A stretch of DNA of 64,000 bases from Lactococcus formosensis (lineage in GTDB: Bacteria; Bacillota; Bacilli; Lactobacillales; Streptococcaceae): assembly GCF_018403745.1 (NCBI RefSeq), contig NZ_BOVP01000001.1, positions 248,001 to 312,000 on the forward strand. Reading direction: 5' to 3'. A program made the translations under genes and the position numbers. This document shows positions 20,141-29,093 of this stretch, piece by piece (the first letter of the stretch is position 1; each line of letters begins with the position of its first letter). Under the pieces are notes generated by a model that ran no database searches, was not told the DNA's origin, and saw only the letters and a list, made by a program, of their open reading frames with translations.

Positions 20141-21859
20141 TTAAATATGAAGTTTTTGACGAAGTCTTGTACCTCGGCTCCCCATTAACTTTTCAAGTAA
20201 ACCTGCCTTGGCTGCAATATAAATGTAGGTGAAGAAACCACCGCCTCCAGCTATAGCTACTACAAGTAAAGCTTTGAAATGCCCAGGAGCAAGGGGAAGT
20301 AAGATTAACGACATCAATCCATAAAGGACAAATGTAACAACAGCCATGATTGCTGTAATAATCGAGATTCCAATGATTCCTTTTAATGTACTTTTCACAC
20401 GGAAACCTGTAACTTCATGAATCTTACGAATGATAATCCATGTTCCATAACCAAAAGCAATCGTTGTTGCCACAAGTGGACCATAAGAGTGGAAAATCAT
20501 AATTGATGGTATTTGCAAAATCAATTTAATTACCAATGTGATAATGAAATAACGCATCGCTACCTTAGAATAATGCAAAGCTTGCAAGATTGGGGCAACC
20601 ATCGTGTACAGGGCCAATAAGAAACTTTGGAGGACGGCCCAGATAAAGAGTGCAAGCTGTAAACTGTTTACCGAACCATAGAAAAGTGTATAGATTGGGG
20701 CAGCCAAAATCGTCATTCCTAAGACTGCAGGCAACATAAAGGCCACAAACAGTTGAAAATCATAAGAAATCAAATGCGCTGTTTCTTTGTAGTTTTTCTT
20801 TACAAAGTTAGAAGCAATAAGTGGTAAGGCCACAGCGCCTAAAGTCATCGCTTCACCAATGAGAATCATTGTCAACTTATCGGTATTAGCAGAAAAGTAT
20901 GAGAAGAAAACCAAAAGCTGTGTATCACTATAGTCTGATACCCAACGCATTACCGTAACAAAGGTCGCTTGGTCAATAATTTTAAAGATTTGAATGGCTG
21001 AGCCAATAACAACAAACGGAATAGCTTGATAGATTGTTTGTGAAAGCAGGCGCCAAGCACTAATCTTTGTAATACTTGGGCCCGGATTAATGATCTTACC
21101 GATCATATTGTTTTTGATCAAATACCAAAGCAAGACAGCACAAGAACCGAGCATACCGATAAAGGCCGCTGTTGTAGACTGGACAACTGCTTGTGTCCAA
21201 TCTCCACCTGAAAAGCCAAGCTTCATAATCATAAAGGTGAATACCAACATCCAGATTACACGGACGACTTGCTCATAAATCTGACTCAATGCTATCGGCT
21301 TCATGTCGTTTAAACCTTGGAAGTATCCCCGAATGACCGACATAGCCGGGAAAATAAGAATGGCTAGAGAAAGTGAGCGCATCACCTCTGTCAGGTTTTC
21401 TCCCCCACCAGACATGACTGCTAATGCGGGCGCACCAATATACATCACACCAGCTGCTACAACACCAAGCCCAACCATGAAAATAAAGATTTGACGAACT
21501 AAGCGGTTACTCAGATTTTCATCTCCCATCGCGTTATAGTGAGCTACTTCACGCGCAATAGCTACAGGCAAACCAGCAGTTGAAATCAAAAGAAAAAGTG
21601 CATAAATATTATACCCCATTGAGAAAAGGGCATTCGCTTCATTATTATGTTCTCCCATCCATGCAAACCACGGAATGATGTAAATTGCACCTAAAAGACG
21701 AGATAAAATATCTGCTAGTGTAAACCATAAGGTCCCACGCATCATTGTATCTTGCTGTGCTGCTTTATTGTCTCGAATCTCTTTACGCTTGGTTTCTGCA
21801 TCCATTTGCTGGAGCTTTTCTTCCATGCTGAGATTATCAGTCATTTCTGTACTATTCAT
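20141..21859 (-). CDS. ytgP: MurJ/SpoVB-type lipid II flippase (YtgP)
   Basis: Polytopic membrane protein of the MOP superfamily, the streptococcal YtgP type that can replace MurJ in flipping lipid II. The 572 aa have a charged cytosolic N-terminus of about 35 residues and then about 14 hydrophobic segments, with family-typical GLPVAIAREVAHYNA and RGYFQGLNDMKPIALSQIYEQ. In streptococci ytgP lies divergent to murE; here the two are separated by an inserted cassette. The ATG has no ribosome site and lies 6 nt after TAAAAT, predicting a leaderless mRNA; a second ATG 5 codons in also lacks a good site. Confidence 0.88.
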   Translation of the reverse strand: MNSTEMTDNLSMEEKLQQMDAETKRKEIRDNKAAQQDTMMRGTLWFTLADILSRLLGAIYIIPWFAWMGEHNNEANALFSMGYNIYALFLLISTAGLPVAIAREVAHYNAMGDENLSNRLVRQIFIFMVGLGVVAAGVMYIGAPALAVMSGGGENLTEVMRSLSLAILIFPAMSVIRGYFQGLNDMKPIALSQIYEQVVRVIWMLVFTFMIMKLGFSGGDWTQAVVQSTTAAFIGMLGSCAVLLWYLIKNNMIGKIINPGPSITKISAWRLLSQTIYQAIPFVVIGSAIQIFKIIDQATFVTVMRWVSDYSDTQLLVFFSYFSANTDKLTMILIGEAMTLGAVALPLIASNFVKKNYKETAHLISYDFQLFVAFMLPAVLGMTILAAPIYTLFYGSVNSLQLALFIWAVLQSFLLALYTMVAPILQALHYSKVAMRYFIITLVIKLILQIPSIMIFHSYGPLVATTIAFGYGTWIIIRKIHEVTGFRVKSTLKGIIGISIITAIMAVVTFVLYGLMSLILLPLAPGHFKALLVVAIAGGGGFFTYIYIAAKAGLLEKLMGSRGTRLRQKLHI

Positions 21860-21865
21860 TTTTCT

Positions 21866-21894
21866 ATTTTACCATGAAGTAGGCTTTTTTGACA
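21866..21894 (-). promoter_or_regulatory. ytgP promoter ending 6 nt before the ATG
   Basis: Minus strand TTGTCA, 18-nt spacer, extended TGG-TAAAAT (21866-21871), then AGAAAA and ATG at 21859. Confidence 0.5.
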
Positions 21895-21970
21895 ATAAAA
21901 GTTTATAACATATCTAGGATAGACAAGCTCTATACCACGGGAAAATTTCAGATAGAGTAGTTGTGTACGT

Positions 21971-22525
21971 TTATTTACTTGAATCGTGATCTACAATTCG
22001 TTTAAAATTCCAGAATGTTCGACTCAAAAGAAGCATTGAAAAAAATGCCACAGTATAACGATTAAAGCAAGTTGTCAGAAGAATGAAGGCAAAACCCAAA
22101 ATTCCTTCAAAAAGATAATCCTTTATCTGTCGTTCGACCTCCATTAACTTTAATATGCGAGCACTGGCAAAATAAGCCCGGATTACAGCATTCGTCACTA
22201 TCAAGAAGACCGTTGTCAGGACTACAGTTAAATCCATGGACAAAGCTACAGTAAAAAAAGATAAAGCCATCAGGTAAGAAAGAGTCTGAATTTTTGGCAG
22301 TTGTTTTTTGTAATAGCTTAACTCCGCTGTTCTTTCCATGAATGCCACGTTTTGGAAGATGAAGATACCAATGTAATTCAGAATGAAACTGCTCTGAATT
22401 ATCAAAAGAAGCCCTAAAAGCGAATCCAAATTCGTGAATACACTTTCCTCTGAAACAATGATAAGAAAACTAGCACCAAGGAAAATTAGAGCGCTAAAAA
22501 TATAAGTTTGGTTATTTTTATTCAT
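21971..22525 (-). CDS. Six-TM membrane protein of the Rgg cassette (putative immunity or export protein)
   Basis: I do not recognise this 184-aa protein. It has about six hydrophobic segments (roughly 8-26, 33-55, 76-92, 96-112, 138-154 and 157-171), a basic loop with KLMEVERQIKDY and a charged C-terminal tail. It starts 8 nt after the stop of the secreted peptide gene and has no ribosome site (the upstream sequence is TCCTT, the complement of one), so it is probably translated by coupling. Linked downstream of a secreted cationic peptide, an immunity or transport role is the simplest inference. A longer in-frame reading to 22618 would overlap the peptide gene and is unlikely. Confidence 0.6.
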   Translation of the reverse strand: MNKNNQTYIFSALIFLGASFLIIVSEESVFTNLDSLLGLLLIIQSSFILNYIGIFIFQNVAFMERTAELSYYKKQLPKIQTLSYLMALSFFTVALSMDLTVVLTTVFLIVTNAVIRAYFASARILKLMEVERQIKDYLFEGILGFAFILLTTCFNRYTVAFFSMLLLSRTFWNFKRIVDHDSSK

Positions 22526-22533
22526 AAGGATGA

Positions 22534-23034
22534 TTAATAAAAAAGCCGGAAATTCCCCATTGTATAGATAGCTGCACCTGCTGAAACACCTATCACAGCA
22601 CCAAGTGCCCAATTCCATGCTGCAACAGTCGCTATTTTAGACGCAATTGCGCCATAACTATAGACATAAACACCACGCGCGAGAGCCTTAATCTGTGTCC
22701 AACCAAACCCTACCGCCGTTAAAGCCCTGCGCATCCCTGATGAACGATGCCACAAGCCTTCCAAATTCCTTCCAACCATTCGGATAGAAAAAGCACGCGG
22801 TGCCAATAATGGCACGTTTTGACTTGCCATCAATTCTTTTTCTTTTTGTTGTAAAAAAGCCAAGTCAGATTCGTCAAAGGTAATCTGTTCAAGCGAATCC
22901 CAAATTTCACTTTGTTGTTGACTTACTTGAATATCATTCGCTTGTACTAGCCCTGTCACAGACGGTCCAACTGTCGAAAATAAGAGAGTGAGCGCAATCA
23001 TACCAACTATCGCTTTTTTAGTTTGTCTTTTCAT
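22534..23034 (-). CDS. Sec-secreted cationic pro-peptide (bacteriocin-like)
   Basis: 166 aa. A Sec signal peptide (MKRQTKK, hydrophobic core 8-28, predicted cleavage after VQA at about 32) is followed by an acidic stretch (33-72, net about -7) and then a strongly basic, aromatic and glycine-rich C-terminal part (79-166, net about +9 with a single acidic residue) that includes a long Ala/Gly hydrophobic segment at 128-158. Charge-balanced acidic pro-region plus cationic amphipathic domain is the architecture of a secreted antimicrobial precursor. No double-glycine leader, no Cys, no LPxTG. AAAGGA lies 8 nt before the chosen ATG; an in-frame GTG at 23109 is an alternative. I find no named family. 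Confidence 0.65.
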   Translation of the reverse strand: MKRQTKKAIVGMIALTLLFSTVGPSVTGLVQANDIQVSQQQSEIWDSLEQITFDESDLAFLQQKEKELMASQNVPLLAPRAFSIRMVGRNLEGLWHRSSGMRRALTAVGFGWTQIKALARGVYVYSYGAIASKIATVAAWNWALGAVIGVSAGAAIYTMGNFRLFY

Positions 23035-23126
23035 TAAATTTTCCTTTCTGTGGCTATGATATTTTATGTGTGAATTTTTCAGCAAAGATACGAATAATAG
23101 TTGAAGCACTTAATCAATCCTATCCA

Positions 23127-23156
23127 TTTATATCGCTTATAGTTAGTCTATAACAA
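23127..23156 (-). promoter_or_regulatory. Promoter of the pro-peptide gene with an inverted-repeat operator
   Basis: Minus strand -35 TTGTTA (23151-23156), 18-nt spacer, -10 TATAAA (23127-23132). The perfect inverted repeat TTATAG-N5-CTATAA (23137-23153) lies in the spacer and touches the -35. It is a good candidate for binding by the adjacent Rgg regulator. Confidence 0.45.
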
Positions 23157-23314
23157 CATTACAGCTAAAGACAGTTATAACTTAGGCTTAAATTACTATA
23201 TATTGACAGTTCTTTGTTAACTTAGTTAATGGAGAAATTGCCATAACCAAGCGTTTTATTGTTAATTTACCTCAGTTTTAAAGCATAAAAATATTAAAAT
23301 TCTAGGAGTCATTT

Positions 23315-24202
23315 ATGAAAAAAACATTACCCATAGGAGAAACATATCGCTATTTTCGTACTTCTAAAAATTTCGCACTTAAGGAAGCGGCGAAGGACTG
23401 CATCTCCATTTCTCAACTTTCTAATTTTGAAAACGGACGGAGCCATGTTTCCTGTCTTGTTTTGCTCTATCTCTTGAATAACATAAACGTTTCTCCTCAT
23501 GAATTTTTCCATCATCTCAATGTCCAACTCAATCCCTGGGACTGGTTTGAAGAACGTCATATGGCTCACCTAAACAGTAATATGCTCCATCTTCAAAAAA
23601 TTATCCAAAGATATGAAAAATCACTTATACAAAGCTCGCCTTCCACTCAAAGATTAGAATTTGATAAATTCCGATTAGAGGCGACCATGAAGCAGCTAGA
23701 TTCCCATTACCACCTCTCTCCTAAAAGTCTTACTGTTATTAAACACTACTTAAAGAACATCAAAATATGGGGCGAATATGAATTTGATTTGTTGAGTGAC
23801 ATAGCTGTATTTCTTGACTTAGGTACCTTATCAAAGTTTAGCCATAAAATACTTAAAACAGCGCGATGCAGAAACATTCACCCTCTCACTCAAAAAGCAC
23901 AATTAAGGTCCGTAATAAACGTCCTCGAGATTTTTATAAAAAAGAGGCAGAAATACTTAGCGGAAGAACTACTGTATTTTATTAGCACTTTAAATATTCC
24001 AGAAGATGATCTTTTTGATAGAGTAAATTTCATATATCAAAAAGCGTTTTTTGAAGTAAGTTTTGGAGATACAAGCGCTGTAAAAACAATGAAAAAATGT
24101 CAATATTTTTTTGAACTGTGCGGATCCTATCAAATTGCTCAGAAGCTAGAACAAGAAATTAAAAGCTTAGAGACTTTAATAAAATCAAGAAAGCCAAGAT
24201 AA
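23315..24202 (+). CDS. Rgg/GadR/MutR-family transcriptional regulator
   Basis: 295-aa cytosolic regulator: an N-terminal HTH (about 8-66, with ALKEAAKDCISISQLSNFENG) and a long alpha-helical C-terminal region of the TPR-like repeat type that in Rgg proteins binds short hydrophobic peptides. AGGAG sits 7 nt before the ATG. It is transcribed divergently from the secreted pro-peptide gene, with 280 nt between the start codons; such neighbours are usually the regulated targets. I find no convincing SHP-type pheromone gene beside it, so its ligand is unknown. Family is secure; target is inferred. Confidence 0.85.
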   Translation: MKKTLPIGETYRYFRTSKNFALKEAAKDCISISQLSNFENGRSHVSCLVLLYLLNNINVSPHEFFHHLNVQLNPWDWFEERHMAHLNSNMLHLQKIIQRYEKSLIQSSPSTQRLEFDKFRLEATMKQLDSHYHLSPKSLTVIKHYLKNIKIWGEYEFDLLSDIAVFLDLGTLSKFSHKILKTARCRNIHPLTQKAQLRSVINVLEIFIKKRQKYLAEELLYFISTLNIPEDDLFDRVNFIYQKAFFEVSFGDTSAVKTMKKCQYFFELCGSYQIAQKLEQEIKSLETLIKSRKPR

Positions 24203-24280
24203 ATACCTCCTGTTAGGGTATAGTCCCCTGTAAAAGAAAATACTAAAACGTCTACCAAGTGAGAAAAACACAAGTGAAAA

Positions 24281-24289
24281 TGGTATAAT
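24281..24289 (+). promoter_or_regulatory. Extended -10 promoter of murE
   Basis: TGGTATAAT, about 107 nt before the murE ATG. Confidence 0.6.
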
Positions 24290-24308
24290 TAAGCCTACGT
24301 ATAAGAAA

Positions 24309-24367
24309 AAAGCACCTAACCACACTTAAGTGAAGTGCCTTAAAATTTAGCTCTCTCCAGAGTTAAA
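24309..24367 (+). ncRNA. Two hairpins in the murE leader
   Basis: The leader has a GCAC...GTGC hairpin around CACTTAAGTG (24311-24342) and a second one, TTAGCTCT / AGAGTTAA with loop CTCC (24347-24366), before the AAAGGAGG ribosome site. Neither ends in a clear T-run. A regulatory role is possible but unproven. Confidence 0.35.
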
Positions 24368-24396
24368 TGGTGTAAATAAAGGAGGCAGAAAAGTCC

Positions 24397-25848
24397 ATGA
24401 TCAAAATACATGATGTTTTAGAAATTCTGAAAAAAGATGATAACTTTCACGAAATCGTCTTCGAAAAAGAATATTACTATAACTGGGAGGAAGAATTAAC
24501 CTTCGATCAACTAAGCTATGATAGCCGAAATACTTCTGCATCAACCCTGTTTTTTGCAAAAGGGTTAAATTTTAAAGCGGAATATTTAGAAAACTTAGCG
24601 GCACCGTTCTACATTTCAGAAACAGACTATGAAGTGGAGATTCCTGCAATCATTGTTTCCAATGTCAAACGCGCAATGAGTCTCCTCGCCCAATCCTTTT
24701 ATGATTATCCACAAAATGAACTCAAAATTTTAGCTTTAACTGGTACGAAAGGAAAAACAACTTCTGCTTACTTCGCTAAATCAATCTTAGATGAAATGAA
24801 CGGGCAAAAAACAGCTTTGCTTTCTACAGCAGAAACAACTCTTGATGGGAAAAATTTCTTCAAATCTGAGTTGACTACACCCGAAAGTCTTGATTTACTC
24901 AAAATGATGCGCCAAGCTGTGGATAATGGAATGACACATCTTGTGATGGAAGTAAGTTCACAAGCTTATAAAACCGAACGTGTCTATGCTATTAACTTCG
25001 ATGTTGGCGTCTTCCTTAATATCTCTCCCGACCATATTGGCCCCGTGGAACATCCTACACTCGAAGATTATTTTTACTGCAAGCGACAACTTTTACATCA
25101 TTCGGATTACTTTGTGGCCAACAGTGAAATGACCCACTTCAATGTGATTAAACAAGAATTAGAAGAACTCGAAATCCCGCATGATTTTTACGGCGAAATG
25201 TCTGACAATCAAATCATCGCTTCTCATGCACACGATTTTACAACAAGTGGTAAAATAGCTGACCATTTTGACATTCGTTTGCTTGGAAAATTTAACCAAG
25301 AAAACGCCTTAGCTACAGCTTTAGCAACCCAACATCTAGGAGCAACAATCGAACAAATTAAAAACGGCTTAGCGAAAGCCGTTGTACCTGGACGCATGGA
25401 GATGTTAACTACAAAAAGCGGTGCAATAATTTATGTCGATTATGCTCACAATGGCATTAGTTTGAAAAACTTAGTATCTGTTGTTGAACCACATCATAGC
25501 GGTAAAATCGTCTTGGTTTTAGGAGCTACAGGTAATAAAGGTGAAAGTCGCCGTAAAGATTTTGGCCAAGTTATCGAAGCACATGAACGTTTAGAAGTGA
25601 TCCTCACGCAGGATGATTCTAACCACGAAGATCCTAAAGCTATTGCTGATGAAATCGCAAGTTATGTTTCTCGTTCTTGTGATTTCGAAAGAGACCGAGC
25701 AGAAGCTATAAAACAGGCTATTCAACGTGTAACAGATAAAGATGATGCTGTTATTATTGCCGGAAAGGGTGCGGACAAGTTCCAGTTAGTCAATGATAAG
25801 CGAGTACCTTATCCTGGTGATAGAGCCGTAGCTGAACAATTTCTTTAA
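24397..25848 (+). CDS. murE: UDP-MurNAc-tripeptide synthetase (L-lysine ligase)
   Basis: Cytosolic Mur ligase that adds the third residue to UDP-MurNAc-L-Ala-D-Glu. The 483 aa contain the ATP-binding TGTKGKTT (about 113-120), the [19 protein letters not shown] motif and the C-terminal domain with [13 protein letters not shown]. The meso-DAP signature DNPR is replaced by DDSN (in [11 protein letters not shown]), as in lysine-adding enzymes of streptococci, so L-Lys is the expected substrate. AAAGGAGG precedes the ATG. In streptococci its divergent neighbour is ytgP, here displaced by the cassette at 21971-24202. Confidence 0.94.
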   Translation: MIKIHDVLEILKKDDNFHEIVFEKEYYYNWEEELTFDQLSYDSRNTSASTLFFAKGLNFKAEYLENLAAPFYISETDYEVEIPAIIVSNVKRAMSLLAQSFYDYPQNELKILALTGTKGKTTSAYFAKSILDEMNGQKTALLSTAETTLDGKNFFKSELTTPESLDLLKMMRQAVDNGMTHLVMEVSSQAYKTERVYAINFDVGVFLNISPDHIGPVEHPTLEDYFYCKRQLLHHSDYFVANSEMTHFNVIKQELEELEIPHDFYGEMSDNQIIASHAHDFTTSGKIADHFDIRLLGKFNQENALATALATQHLGATIEQIKNGLAKAVVPGRMEMLTTKSGAIIYVDYAHNGISLKNLVSVVEPHHSGKIVLVLGATGNKGESRRKDFGQVIEAHERLEVILTQDDSNHEDPKAIADEIASYVSRSCDFERDRAEAIKQAIQRVTDKDDAVIIAGKGADKFQLVNDKRVPYPGDRAVAEQFL

Positions 25849-25871
25849 AAAAATGCCTCATCGGCATTTTT
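25849..25871 (+). terminator. murE terminator
   Basis: AAATGCC TCATC GGCATTT followed by T residues just after the stop codon. Confidence 0.75.
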
Positions 25872-25882
25872 ATGTTTTCCAA

Positions 25883-25912
25883 TAAAAAAAGCAGCTTAAG
25901 CTGCTCTTTTTT
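25883..25912 (-). terminator. Permease (yjeM-like) terminator
   Basis: Palindrome AGCAGCTTAAGCTGCT flanked by A- and T-runs; serves the minus-strand permease gene and can act both ways. Confidence 0.75.
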
Positions 25913-27512
25913 ATTTGGCATTATGTAATTCATCTTCAGAAAGATCTGTTAATGAAGCATATTCTGCAGGGTAACGTTTTTTGTAGCGGTTCATCATGAA
26001 GAAGGCTACCAAACCAAAGATAACTGGACCAGCAATCATTGATACCACTGTTTGGATTGTATCGCCAAGAACTGCTGAACGTTCAGCAACTGGCAAAGCA
26101 AAGTAATCTGTGATTGGTTGGATTACTGTGAAGGCATTTGCAAAAGCAACAACTAGAAATGTTACCGTTACAGCCGCCATCGCTACACCTTTAGATTTGT
26201 AAAGTGTGAATGGTTTTTCGATGTTGTCATTGAGTTTGAATTTTGCATAGGCAATGACGATAAAGAGGTAAGGTAATGTCATTGCAACATTAGCCATGTT
26301 TGTCAAGATTGCAAAGAATTTCGCTGCTGCTTCTGCACCACCACCAAGGTTAATAAGCATATTCAATAAGATGATGACAAAGACGATGACAAATTGGATA
26401 ACCATCGCAAATTTAGGCATACCTGATTCTTTATCAAGTTGTCCATAACGACCTGGCCAAAGTTTATCTGGTGTACCAGAAATAATTTGTTTAACAGGGC
26501 TGTAGATCAATGTAAAGAAAGCACCCATCAATGAAAGCAACATTGCAAGACCCATGTAACGGGCAAGGATTGAACCGATAACTACCGCACCTGAATGGCT
26601 CATACCAAAGGCAGCTCCAAGCGCTTCACCAAGATATTGCATTGTTACATAACCCGCATTACCAAGGTTGATTGTTCCAGCTTTTACGCCTTCATAGAAT
26701 GCGCCGCCTGTTTGGTAGTTCATGAAGAAACCAACACAGAGAATCATTACAGAATAACCAATGGCAATGATAAGTGCTGATGTTACAACACCACGAGGGA
26801 AGTTTTTCTCAGGTTGGTCTGTTTCATCAACCAAACCACCAACAGCTTCAACACCACCATAAGCAAAGATGGCAAATACCATGAAGGCAATAAAGCCAAT
26901 CGCTGAACTGTTATTGAAGTTAGGGTTAAGGCTGGTTACAAAAGCTTCAGCAGTAATTGGTGTTGTTGGATGTCCATTAAGAACAAGAACTAACAGAGCA
27001 CAAATCAGGAGAATCGCATTCAATGAAAGAACAGCTATACCACCAAGGGTAGCGAATTTTTTAACCGCATCTAAACCACGAAGTGCAAAGAAAGTGATTG
27101 CAGCAACCCAAATCATAGCAATGATTGAGAGAATCCATGGATCTGGTACATGAAGCGAGTTACCAAAAATCATGTTTGTGATGGGTACCATGATACCATT
27201 TGAAACGTTGACCATCCACACCAAATATGAAGCGTACCACATAAATGTTCCGACGAAGGCGAAAGTTGGACCAACTGCTTTCTCCATCCAAGAATAGATC
27301 CCACCTTTTTCTTCTTTGAACGCTGAACCAAGTTCAGTTACCATGAAGGCAAAGGGCAGGAAGAAGAATAATCCTCCTACGATATACCATGGAATCGCAG
27401 CATAACCCATCATGTAGAATGCACGTGGGATGTTGTTAAATCCATATACTGACGTGAAGATCATCAGGCATAAGCCGACAAGAGAAAGTTTCCCTTTTGC
27501 TTTATCAGACAT
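25911..27512 (-). CDS. yjeM: APC-family amino acid permease (YjeM-like)
   Basis: Membrane amino acid transporter of the glutamate:GABA antiporter branch of the APC superfamily, 533 aa with about 12-13 hydrophobic segments. The N-terminus LVGLCLMIFTSVYGFNNIPR resembles YjeM and GadC-type carriers. I chose the ATG at 27512, preceded by GGAGGA 7 nt upstream, over an earlier in-frame start that lacks a site. It is monocistronic: its own promoter near 27618 and a terminator at 25883. The substrate cannot be told from the sequence; no gadB decarboxylase is adjacent. Confidence 0.85.
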   Translation of the reverse strand: MSDKAKGKLSLVGLCLMIFTSVYGFNNIPRAFYMMGYAAIPWYIVGGLFFFLPFAFMVTELGSAFKEEKGGIYSWMEKAVGPTFAFVGTFMWYASYLVWMVNVSNGIMVPITNMIFGNSLHVPDPWILSIIAMIWVAAITFFALRGLDAVKKFATLGGIAVLSLNAILLICALLVLVLNGHPTTPITAEAFVTSLNPNFNNSSAIGFIAFMVFAIFAYGGVEAVGGLVDETDQPEKNFPRGVVTSALIIAIGYSVMILCVGFFMNYQTGGAFYEGVKAGTINLGNAGYVTMQYLGEALGAAFGMSHSGAVVIGSILARYMGLAMLLSLMGAFFTLIYSPVKQIISGTPDKLWPGRYGQLDKESGMPKFAMVIQFVIVFVIILLNMLINLGGGAEAAAKFFAILTNMANVAMTLPYLFIVIAYAKFKLNDNIEKPFTLYKSKGVAMAAVTVTFLVVAFANAFTVIQPITDYFALPVAERSAVLGDTIQTVVSMIAGPVIFGLVAFFMMNRYKKRYPAEYASLTDLSEDELHNAK

Positions 27513-27617
27513 CAAATGTCCTCCTTTTTTTATAATCAGATTGACTGATTGAAAATATTTGTAAATCAAGTAGCTTAAAGCACTTGTATAATTACCATAA
27601 GTAAAGGCGAGCTAGTC

Positions 27618-27623
27618 ATTCTA
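27618..27623 (-). promoter_or_regulatory. Extended -10 promoter of the permease gene
   Basis: Minus strand TATGGTAGAAT (TGn + TAGAAT), about 100 nt before the ATG at 27512. Confidence 0.5.
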
Positions 27624-27728
27624 CCATAAATCTCAACAGTGAATTATACTGTCTTTTATAAAAGATAGAATAGAACAATCATAACTAGAATTCGTTATAA
27701 TTGTGCGACAATTTTAAGAAAAACCTAA

Positions 27729-27754
27729 AACAGGCCGCCAGAAGGCGACTTGTT
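27729..27754 (-). terminator. Terminator of the ppaC-pepT operon
   Basis: Minus strand AACAAGTCGCC TTCT GGCGGCCTGTT (one mismatch, one wobble) followed by TTTAGGTTTTTC. Confidence 0.65.
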
Positions 27755-27849
27755 CATAGATTTATTTATTAGAAAACTGTAGTGCTCAAAAATTAACTTG
27801 TGGAAAGATAACCCTTCCAACCTTAAGAACTATTTTAGCTTATTATGCC

Positions 27850-29091
27850 TTATTTTTCAACTTTATTATTGAGTTTGAGCATTTCGAGAAGTACGTCAAC
27901 TGCTTTTTCCATAGTTTGTAAGCTTACAAACTCAAAACGGCCATGCATGTTTTCACCACCCGCAAAGATGTTTGGTGTTGGCAAGCCCATGAAGGAAATT
28001 TTAGAACCATCTGTACCACCACGAACAGGTTCAATTTTTGGTTCAATATCCAAGTTTTTCATTGCTTCTTCGGCAAGATCAATGATGGACATGTCTTTCT
28101 CGATAACTTGAGCCATATTGTAATATTGATCTTTGATTGTTGCTTTTACGCGTTCAGAACCAAGTTCAGCATTCATTTTATCAGCAATTTCTTGCATCAA
28201 GGCTTTGCGCTCATTAAATTTATCTTCTGCATGGTCACGAATAATATATTGTGCGCGTGCTTCTTCGACAGTTCCGTCTAATTTCAAAAGGTGGAAGAAA
28301 CCTTCACGTCCTTCTGTTTTTTCAGGACGATCAAATTCTGGCAATTGCGCATGGTAATCCATTGCTAATTGCAAAGCGTTAACCATTGTATTTTTGGCTG
28401 TACCTGGGTGAACATTTTTACCTTGGAATTCCAAAACAGCACCAGCAGCTGAGAATGTTTCATATTCCAATTCGCCAAGCGGTCCACCATCAACAGTATA
28501 AGCAAAGTCAACATTGAAGTCTTCAACATCGAAACGATCAGCCCCTGTACCGATTTCTTCATCAGGACCAAAACCAATCCGGATTTCTCCATGTTCAAAA
28601 TCAGGATTAATATTGATTAAATAATCAGCCAAAGTCATAATTTCAGCGATACCAGACTTGTCATCAGCACCCAAAAGTGTTGTGCCGTCTGTATGGATCA
28701 ATGTTTGGCCTTTGTAATTTTTCAAGTTTGGGAATTCTGCTGGATCAAGACTGAAACCAGAATCACCAAGCTTAATAACAGACTCTCCATCATAGTTTTC
28801 AAGGATTTGAGGATTGATACCTTCTGCATTAAAGTCTGCTGTATCCATGTGAGAAATCAAACCAATTTTACGGACATTTTTATCTGTTGTTGCTGGAATA
28901 GTTCCTACAACATAACCGTTTGATTCAAGATAGTGTACATCTTGGATACCAATTTCGCGCATCTCATCCGCCATTTTATGAGCAAAATCGACAAGAGCAG
29001 GGACAGATGGAACTGTTGTTGAATTTTCATCTGAACGTGTGTTTACTTTGACGTAATCAAGGAAACGGGGTAACAATTTTTCGTATTTCAT
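27850..29091 (-). CDS. pepT: Tripeptidase PepT
   Basis: Cytosolic M20 family zinc aminotripeptidase that releases the N-terminal residue of tripeptides. The 413 aa include the metal-binding SHMDTADF (His/Asp), the bridging Asp in LLGADDKSG and the general-base [13 protein letters not shown]. Length and sequence match lactococcal PepT. AGGAGG lies 8 nt before the ATG. It is the last gene of ppaC - unknown - pepT. Confidence 0.96.
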   Translation of the reverse strand: MKYEKLLPRFLDYVKVNTRSDENSTTVPSVPALVDFAHKMADEMREIGIQDVHYLESNGYVVGTIPATTDKNVRKIGLISHMDTADFNAEGINPQILENYDGESVIKLGDSGFSLDPAEFPNLKNYKGQTLIHTDGTTLLGADDKSGIAEIMTLADYLININPDFEHGEIRIGFGPDEEIGTGADRFDVEDFNVDFAYTVDGGPLGELEYETFSAAGAVLEFQGKNVHPGTAKNTMVNALQLAMDYHAQLPEFDRPEKTEGREGFFHLLKLDGTVEEARAQYIIRDHAEDKFNERKALMQEIADKMNAELGSERVKATIKDQYYNMAQVIEKDMSIIDLAEEAMKNLDIEPKIEPVRGGTDGSKISFMGLPTPNIFAGGENMHGRFEFVSLQTMEKAVDVLLEMLKLNNKVEK

Positions 29092-29093
29092 TT

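Larger units (their letters stand above)
27513..27849. other. Intergenic region between pepT and the permease
   Basis: 337 nt without a gene. It contains the pepT-side terminator (27729-27754), two palindromes (TCTTTTATAAAAGA at 27652-27665 and AATTGTGCGACAATT at 27699-27713) and an extended -10 (TGGTAGAAT, hexamer 27618-27623) for the permease, with a leader of about 100 nt. The palindromes sit upstream of the promoter and could be operator sites. Confidence 0.55.

Noticed and set aside
22526..22618. Longer N-terminus for the six-TM cassette protein
   Set aside because: It would overlap the pro-peptide gene completely in another frame, is Cys-rich and unlike the rest of the protein; the ATG at 22525 directly precedes the first membrane helix.
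23035..23314. Search for an SHP-type pheromone gene beside the Rgg regulator
   Set aside because: Short frames found (MEKLP, MIFYV, MDRID, MLL, MCEFFSKDTNNS) are too short or not hydrophobic, and lack ribosome sites.
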